From positions 1 to 64,000 of the forward strand of contig NZ_BSNN01000004.1 in NCBI RefSeq assembly GCF_030160015.1: 64,000 nt of DNA. Reading direction: 5' to 3'. A program made the translations under genes and the position numbers. This DNA comes from Amylibacter marinus. GTDB taxonomy: Bacteria; Pseudomonadota; Alphaproteobacteria; Rhodobacterales; Rhodobacteraceae. Under the pieces are notes generated by a model that saw nothing but the letters and a program-made list of their open reading frames with translations, did not search any database and was not told the DNA's origin. Positions 58,830 to 64,000 of this stretch are shown in pieces (the stretch's first letter is position 1; the number at the start of each line of letters is the position of its first letter).

Positions 58830-59753
58830 CTAGTTAGAGGCATGAAAAATCCGACCAAGCGAGGCAGGTGCATTAAGCGAGGCCCGCGCCCTATCTGCAG
58901 ACATAATAACCAGAACAACAATCGTCACAAGGTAGGGCGCCATAGAAAGGTAGGAAACGGGAATATCTACACCAATCGCTTGGAGATTCAGCTGTAAAAT
59001 AGTCACTCCGCCAAATAAATAGGCACCCAAAATAATCCGCCATGGCTTCCAGCTGGCGAACACCACAATCGCCAAGGCAATCCAACCAGCCCCCGCAGTC
59101 ATGCCCTCGGTCCATTGGGGTACGCGGATCAGCGACAGGTAGGCCCCACCCAGCCCCGCACAGGCCCCGCCAAACAGAATAGCCGCGACACGAATACGCA
59201 CCACCTTGTAACCCAGCGCATGGGCGGCATCGTGGTTTTCACCCACAGCACGTAGAACCAGCCCCGCGCGCGTAAATTTCAGAAACGCCCAAACACCCGC
59301 CACCAGTGTAATTGAAAAATAAACCATCAGATCATGATGGAAAACCGTGGGCCCAAGAACAGGAAGCTCTGACAGTCCAAAGAATTCCATCTTTGGTGAT
59401 GCAGGGGGTTTTATCCCCGTATAGCCATGCCCCAACAGCGCCGCTAACCCCAGCCCAAACAGCGTAAGCGCCAGCCCAGAGGCCACCTGATTGGACAAAA
59501 GATATTGCGTTAGAATAGCAAACAGAAACGACAGCGCGCCACCCGCCAAGGCGCCCGCGACAAATCCGACAAATGCGCTTTGTGTATTCACAGCGGCAAT
59601 AAATCCAACCACAGCGCCAATGATCATCATACCCTCGACACCGAGGTTCAGCACACCAGCCTTCTCAACCACCAGTTCACCAATGGCCGCTAATAGGATC
59701 GGCGTGGCCGCCACGATCAAGCTGGCGATTAGCGCAACTGCTGAAATATCCAT
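58830..59753 (-). CDS. ABC transporter permease (BMP/purine system, YufQ-like)
   Basis: The 307-residue permease has the branched-chain-amino-acid-type (BPD_transp_2) fold: TPILLAAIGELVVEKAGVLNLGVEGMMIIGA is characteristic, quoted here as AGVLNLGVEGMMIIGA, and AVGENHDAAHALGYKV is the coupling loop. About nine helices. It pairs with the longer permease encoded just upstream; their stop and start share a base (TAATG type). Role: membrane half of the purine importer. Confidence 0.92.
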   Translation of the reverse strand: MDISAVALIASLIVAATPILLAAIGELVVEKAGVLNLGVEGMMIIGAVVGFIAAVNTQSAFVGFVAGALAGGALSFLFAILTQYLLSNQVASGLALTLFGLGLAALLGHGYTGIKPPASPKMEFFGLSELPVLGPTVFHHDLMVYFSITLVAGVWAFLKFTRAGLVLRAVGENHDAAHALGYKVVRIRVAAILFGGACAGLGGAYLSLIRVPQWTEGMTAGAGWIALAIVVFASWKPWRIILGAYLFGGVTILQLNLQAIGVDIPVSYLSMAPYLVTIVVLVIMSADRARASLNAPASLGRIFHASN

Positions 59754-60835
59754 TAACGAACCCTCCGCTGAAGTAGCTGTATGCGATACATCACCAAGAC
59801 ATCCACCGCCAATAAGAAAAACAACAGCATGCCTTGGAACACCTGAATAGAGGCCTTGGGCAGGCTAAGTTGCGATTGGATGATATCACCGCCCACATAT
59901 GTCACCGCCAGCAACAGCCCCGCCAAAAAAATACCGACGGGATGTAATCGCCCCAAAAAGGCAACGATGATCGCCGTAAACCCATACCCCAGAGGGAAGG
60001 TGGTAGACAGCTTGCCTGCTGGCCCCGTCACCTCGAACAGCCCAGCCATACCGGCCAATGCGCCAGATAGCCCAAGGCAGATCATTATCATCCGATTGGG
60101 GCTAATCCCCGCAAAACGCGCGGCACGCGGTGCTTGGCCCGCAAGGCGAATATTAAATCCAAATATGTGGCGCGTCAGCATAACATAGCAACCCACCACC
60201 AACCCCAGCATCACCAAAACACCAATATGAATGCCAGTACCGGCCCAAATCTCGGGGTTATGCGCGGCAGAGAAGCTTTGGAATGCGCGGCTCTCAGGAA
60301 AGTTAAACCCATCGGGATTGCGCAAAGGCCCCGTAACCATCCCCGACAGAAAGTTAACAGCCACATAGACCAGCATCAAAGACACCAAAATCTCATTCGC
60401 ATTAAACCGTATTTTCAAAAATGCAGGGATCAGCCCCCACAGCATCCCCCCCAAAGCCCCTGCAAGCACCATCGCAGGATATAAAAGCCAGCTGTCAGAT
60501 GGATAGGCCGCCAACCCCACGGCACCACCACAAATGGCCCCCATGATAAATTGGCCCTCGGCGCCGATATTCCAAATACCGGCCCGAAATCCAAATGACA
60601 GCCCCAATGCAATGATAATCAGCGGCGCCGCTTTTATTAAAATTTGACCGCGATAATAAAAGGCGTGCTCGCCAAACAGCGGATCCCAGAAAATCATACG
60701 GATCGCGGCGAAGGGATCCTTGCCCAGCGCCACAAACAACGCCCCCCCAACCAACATCGTCAAAAGCACCGCGATCAGCGGCGTTAGCGCGATCATCGAT
60801 TTCGAAGGCTGATTGCGCGGAATTAATTTTATCAT
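59753..60835 (-). CDS. ABC transporter permease (BMP/purine system, YufP-like)
   Basis: The 360-residue permease has GFRAGIWNIGAEGQFIMGAICGG as the family-typical conserved helix (first six residues FRAGIW, then NIGAEGQFIMG) and the coupling loop LAGQAPRAARFAGISPNRM. It is longer than its partner because of an N-terminal extra segment, as is usual in this system. It overlaps the ATPase gene by 4 bases upstream. Together with its partner it forms the heterodimeric channel. Confidence 0.92.
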   Translation of the reverse strand: MIKLIPRNQPSKSMIALTPLIAVLLTMLVGGALFVALGKDPFAAIRMIFWDPLFGEHAFYYRGQILIKAAPLIIIALGLSFGFRAGIWNIGAEGQFIMGAICGGAVGLAAYPSDSWLLYPAMVLAGALGGMLWGLIPAFLKIRFNANEILVSLMLVYVAVNFLSGMVTGPLRNPDGFNFPESRAFQSFSAAHNPEIWAGTGIHIGVLVMLGLVVGCYVMLTRHIFGFNIRLAGQAPRAARFAGISPNRMIMICLGLSGALAGMAGLFEVTGPAGKLSTTFPLGYGFTAIIVAFLGRLHPVGIFLAGLLLAVTYVGGDIIQSQLSLPKASIQVFQGMLLFFLLAVDVLVMYRIQLLQRRVR

Positions 60836-62328
60836 GCGATTTCTGCGCCCCCCATCAAAAGACCAATTTCTTCGACCGTGATACCCTCGGCGTCGCGCGG
60901 GGGGCTAAGGCGGCCCTCGGATAATACCGCAAAGCTGTGGGACACCTCCATCAACTCGTCCAAATCTTGGCTGATCACCAAAACCCCAGCGCCCGCCATG
61001 GCTAATTCTAACAACGATTGGCGTATGGCGGCGGCGGCGGCGGCATCCACGCCCCATGTGGGCTGGTTAACCACAAAAACCCTGGGGTTTTGCATCACCT
61101 CGCGCCCCACAACGAATTTTTGTAAGTTTCCGCCTGATAGAGATTTCGCACTGTTTTCTGCCGAGGGGGTTCGCACATCAAATCTTTTGATCACACCCTG
61201 CGCGAATATTTGCGCACGAGCAAAATCAATAAACCCGCGCCGCCCTAAGTTTTGGCGATGATAGGCGGATAACAGTACATTTTCAGTCAAGGTCATATCA
61301 GGAGCGGCGGCGTGGCCAAGGCGCTCTTCTGGAGCACTCAACAGACCTCTTTGGCGGCGCTTTGCGGGGCCTAATTGACCAACAAACCCACCCTCTATCT
61401 GAACGGATGCGGGCGGGGTGCGGATCTCGCCAGAGAGGGCCAGCATCAATTCATCCTGACCATTTCCTGCAACGCCAGCAATGCCCATGATCTCGCCTGC
61501 GCGCAGGGTGAAATTGATATCAACCAGCGATGTGCCAAACGGGTCGGCTGATTTTACCGAAAGATTCTGTACCCGTAATAAAGGTTGGCCAAACTCGGGC
61601 TTGATCTTTTGCGGTGTGGTTAGCTTGGTTCCCACCATCATTTCCGCCATGGATTTTGCGGTTTCTGCGCTGGGGGTACAGGTCGCCACCACCTTGCCGC
61701 CACGTAAAACGGTGGCGCGCTGGCACAGCTGTTTTATTTCTTCGAGTTTATGCGAAATATAAAGAATTGAGGTGCCCTCGTCGCGCAGGCGCCGCAGGGT
61801 TTCGAACAGGGTTTGCACCTCTTGGGGGGTCAGCACCGATGTTGGTTCGTCCATAATAAACAATTTAGGCTCTTGGAGCAAACAGCGGATGATCTCGACG
61901 CGCTGACGTTCACCCACAGACAGATCCCCCACCAAGCGTTCCGGATCTAGGGTCAGGCCGTATTTGACAGATACCTCGCGAATTTGATCCGATAGAATTG
62001 CGGGTTTGGGCGGTTTCTCCATGCCCAGCGCGATATTCTCCGCAACACTTAGAGCCTCGAACAGGGAAAAATGCTGAAACACCATGGCCACCCCGGCCTT
62101 ACGCGCCGCGCGCGGTTCCCTGGGGGCGAATGGTTTATCCTGAAAGGTGATGGTGCCACTGTCGGGTTTAACCAAACCATAGATCATTTTGACCAAAGTT
62201 GATTTTCCAGCGCCGTTTTCACCTAATAGCGCGTGAATCTCTGCGTGATCGATATCAAAGCTAACCGCGTCATTTGCAATAACGCCAGGATAGGTCTTCG
62301 TCAGGTTTTGCAGCGAGATCAAGCTCAT
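60832..62328 (-). CDS. ABC transporter ATP-binding protein, double NBD (BMP/purine system)
   Basis: The 498-residue protein joins two ABC domains. The first has Walker A LLGENGAGKSTLVKMIYG, signature LSVGERQRVEIIRCL and Walker B LFIMDEPTSVLTP. The second has GIAGVAGNGQDELML for Walker A, signature LSGGNLQKFVVGRE and an altered Walker B (VFVVNQPTWGVDA, with Asn-Gln for the usual Asp-Glu). The loss of the catalytic Glu in the second domain is a known trait of these sugar/nucleoside systems, so only one site hydrolyses ATP. Overlaps xdhC by 4 bases upstream. Confidence 0.94.
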   Translation of the reverse strand: MSLISLQNLTKTYPGVIANDAVSFDIDHAEIHALLGENGAGKSTLVKMIYGLVKPDSGTITFQDKPFAPREPRAARKAGVAMVFQHFSLFEALSVAENIALGMEKPPKPAILSDQIREVSVKYGLTLDPERLVGDLSVGERQRVEIIRCLLQEPKLFIMDEPTSVLTPQEVQTLFETLRRLRDEGTSILYISHKLEEIKQLCQRATVLRGGKVVATCTPSAETAKSMAEMMVGTKLTTPQKIKPEFGQPLLRVQNLSVKSADPFGTSLVDINFTLRAGEIMGIAGVAGNGQDELMLALSGEIRTPPASVQIEGGFVGQLGPAKRRQRGLLSAPEERLGHAAAPDMTLTENVLLSAYHRQNLGRRGFIDFARAQIFAQGVIKRFDVRTPSAENSAKSLSGGNLQKFVVGREVMQNPRVFVVNQPTWGVDAAAAAAIRQSLLELAMAGAGVLVISQDLDELMEVSHSFAVLSEGRLSPPRDAEGITVEEIGLLMGGAEIA

Positions 62329-63254
62329 ATTTTTTTGCGCTCCCCAGCCCAGTTTCCAGCCCTAATTGACAGTAGCTGACCCGCTACGCCAATAGCAATT
62401 GATTTCGGAGACTTGCCTAAATTTGGGGCGCCAATAGGACAACAGATAGCGCCTATTTCTTCAGGCCGATGCCCAAGGTCGGCCAATCGTTTTTGGAATC
62501 TTCGCCATTTTGTTTTTGATCCAATCAGCCCAGCCCATGCATGCGGATGCTGTAACAGCTGATGGCACAGATCAAAATCAAAGGCGTGTGAATAGGTTAG
62601 GATCAGGTGAAACGCATTCTTTGGGGCATACCGCACCACATGGGCAGGATTTGCAGAAACCAGCGTTTGCACAGGGCAATGCGCGGGGAACCTATCTGGG
62701 GCGGTATCGACCCATGTAATGTCAAAATCCAGCCCCTGCATCACATCCACGATCGCGCGCCCCACATGCCCTGCACCGTAAATCCACAGGGGCTGCAAAG
62801 GTGCAACCACTGGTTCAAATAGCCAGCCGTCTATCAGCAGCGTTTCATTGATACCTTGGCCATTGCGCAGGCCAGCAATCTTACGCGCCACTGCCAAAGA
62901 CTGCGTACTTGCGCGGATACCGCGGGCAAAAAACAGACCTGCCTGTGGTAGCGTCTCGCGGGTGTAGCGCTCGATCACCAAGGTAACGCGCCCGCCGCAA
63001 CATTGACCCAATGCAGGGCCAAGCGGGACGGTAATACATTGCGCCTGATCGCCGCCACGTATCTTTTCGGCCAGCGCCAGCGCCTGAAGTTCCAATGCCC
63101 CGCCGCCAATGGTGCCAAACGGCCCATCAGATGTTAAGAGCATAGAGGTCCCCGTTCCCCGTGGTACAGAGCCTTGGTGCGCGGCAATCACAATGCGCGC
63201 AACAGGCCCCTGACCCACATGGCGTTCCAGCTGGGCGCGGTCAAACCCCATCAT
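62325..63254 (-). CDS. xdhC: xanthine dehydrogenase accessory protein
   Basis: The start is ATG 63254 (MMGFDRAQLERHV), overlapping the xdhB stop as ATGA; 309 residues. The XdhC/CoxI domain shows IAAHQGSVPRGTGTSMLLT, IGGGALELQAL and GPALGQCCGGRVTLV. The C-terminal Rossmann part has WIYGAGHVGRAIVDVM and GLIGSKTKWRRFQKRL. XdhC binds and sulfurates the molybdenum cofactor before it enters XdhB. It lies between xdhB and the importer genes on one transcript. Confidence 0.94.
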   Translation of the reverse strand: MMGFDRAQLERHVGQGPVARIVIAAHQGSVPRGTGTSMLLTSDGPFGTIGGGALELQALALAEKIRGGDQAQCITVPLGPALGQCCGGRVTLVIERYTRETLPQAGLFFARGIRASTQSLAVARKIAGLRNGQGINETLLIDGWLFEPVVAPLQPLWIYGAGHVGRAIVDVMQGLDFDITWVDTAPDRFPAHCPVQTLVSANPAHVVRYAPKNAFHLILTYSHAFDFDLCHQLLQHPHAWAGLIGSKTKWRRFQKRLADLGHRPEEIGAICCPIGAPNLGKSPKSIAIGVAGQLLSIRAGNWAGERKKI

Positions 63255-64000
63255 CCTTGCCCCCGCAGAGCGCAATAGCGCATCAGCAGGTTTTCCGCAG
63301 TGGCCGGTGCCTGTAGGGTGGCATATTGCCCATTGGGCATAGAGATCGCATGGCTAAGTGCCAAAAAGGCCGAGATCCCCAACATGAACGGCGGCTCTCC
63401 CACCGCCTTGGACCGATAGATCGTGTCTTCTGTATTTTCGTTATCAAACAGATCAACATTGAAGATGCGGGGCCTATCCGAACAGGCGGGGATTTTATAG
63501 GTGCTAGGCGCATGGGTGCGTAGCCGGCCCGTATCGTCCCAGACCAGCTCTTCTGTCGTTAGCCACCCCGCGCCTTGCACATACCCGCCCTCGATCTGGC
63601 CGATATCCAGTGCGGGATTAAGCGAACGCCCCACATCATGCAGAATATCCGTGCGCAGAATACGGTTCTCGCCGCTAAGGGTATCCACCACCACCTCGCT
63701 GACCGCCGCCCCATAGGCAAAATAGAAAAACGCTCGCCCCTGCCCAGACATACGATCCCACTGAATTTTAGGTGTGGCGTAAAACCCTGTGGCCGAGAGC
63801 GAAATGCGGTGCTGATAGGCAAGGCTGATCAGCTGTGCAAAGGGTATCCTATCCGCGCCGATCTGCACATGATCCTTGCTAAACTCTATGCCCTCGGGGG
63901 GCACATTAAAATGCAGAGCCGCAAATTCAGTTAGGCGCTTGCGCAAAGTTAGGCAGGCATTTTGCACCGCCATTCCGTTTAAATCAGACCCAGAGGAGGC
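63251..64000 (-). CDS. xdhB: xanthine dehydrogenase molybdopterin-binding subunit (C-terminal part)
   Basis: The frame is open to the right edge, so the start is outside; 249 codons remain of about 780. The visible part has SSGSDLNGMAVQNACLTL, FAYGAAVSEVVVDTLSGENRI, DVGRSLNPALDIGQIEGGYVQGAGWLTTEEL (quoted as DIGQIEGGYVQGAGW) and the C-terminal KAVGEPPFMLGISAFLAL, where the Glu of GEPP is the catalytic-type base of xanthine oxidases. It oxidises hypoxanthine/xanthine to urate. It heads the operon in this window; xdhA presumably lies further right. Confidence 0.95.
   Translation of the reverse strand, partial: ASSGSDLNGMAVQNACLTLRKRLTEFAALHFNVPPEGIEFSKDHVQIGADRIPFAQLISLAYQHRISLSATGFYATPKIQWDRMSGQGRAFFYFAYGAAVSEVVVDTLSGENRILRTDILHDVGRSLNPALDIGQIEGGYVQGAGWLTTEELVWDDTGRLRTHAPSTYKIPACSDRPRIFNVDLFDNENTEDTIYRSKAVGEPPFMLGISAFLALSHAISMPNGQYATLQAPATAENLLMRYCALRGQG

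Noticed and set aside
1-64000. CRISPR arrays, tRNA or rRNA genes, prophage
   Set aside because: No regularly spaced repeats, no complete cloverleaf, no rRNA signature and no phage structural or integrase genes were seen on reading both strands.

Overview
This 64 kb window looks like a chromosomal segment of a marine alphaproteobacterium of the Rhodobacterales (Roseobacter group), of moderate GC content judged by eye. The evidence is a TRAP transporter, a paa phenylacetate cluster with both a TetR-type and a PaaX-type regulator, a homoprotocatechuate meta-cleavage cluster, a BMP-type purine ABC transporter beside xdhBC, EgtB/EgtD, a short-Q-loop cytochrome bd oxidase with a DUF2474 peptide, and a cobalamin riboswitch. 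The lineage is inferred from gene content and protein style, not from a marker gene. No rRNA, tRNA, CRISPR array, prophage or complete insertion sequence was found.

Layout. 1-0.8 kb: eroded left edge with two fragments of IS3-type OrfA transposases. 0.8-5.6 kb: secreted TIM-barrel glycosidase-like protein, BCCT betaine-type transporter, and a divergent quinone-reductase/TetR pair separated by three near-identical operator palindromes. 5.8-22.3 kb: a phenylacetate degradation region. The minus-strand operon paaG-paaI-paaJ-paaK-paaR continues with little gap into dctP-dctQ-dctM, and the plus-strand genes are paaFH(fusion)-paaZ-paaX and paaABCDE. 22.4-26.1 kb: five minus-strand genes (GST, cupin, SDR, FAD amine oxidase, TetR) with a palindromic operator in front. 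26.2-29.7 kb: LysR pseudogene, GMC oxidoreductase, remnant of a class III aminotransferase, MBL-fold hydrolase. 29.8-33.2 kb: cobalamin riboswitch followed by a DUF1636 protein and a vitamin-B12-type ABC importer. 33.8-41.0 kb: hpaI divergent from hpaF-hpaE-hpaD-(aromatic amino acid decarboxylase)-hpaG-hpaH.

41.1-47.2 kb: cydAB plus DUF2474 peptide, an Lrp/aminotransferase divergent pair, an AbrB-family membrane protein and a decayed GntR regulator. 47.4-53.8 kb: methyltransferase, glycosyltransferase, GDP-mannose-dehydratase-like enzyme and three translationally coupled Gfo/Idh/MocA oxidoreductases. 53.9-57.7 kb: egtB-egtD (ergothioneine), a DMT transporter and a small membrane protein. 57.7-64.0 kb: a minus-strand operon xdhB(partial)-xdhC-ABC ATPase-permease-permease-BMP binding protein for purine import and oxidation.

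Functionally the window is a catabolic island for aromatic acids and amines and for purines. Phenylacetate goes through PaaK, the PaaABC(D)E epoxidase, PaaG, PaaZ, PaaJ, PaaF and PaaH activities to acetyl-CoA and succinyl-CoA. Homoprotocatechuate goes through HpaDEFGHI to pyruvate and succinate semialdehyde. A PLP decarboxylase sits inside the hpa operon and could supply aromatic amines. The points most worth testing are the TRAP transporter as a candidate phenylacetate importer, two regulators of different families within one paa locus, the decarboxylase inside hpa, the riboswitch-controlled DUF1636 gene, and the triplet of coupled Gfo/Idh/MocA genes.
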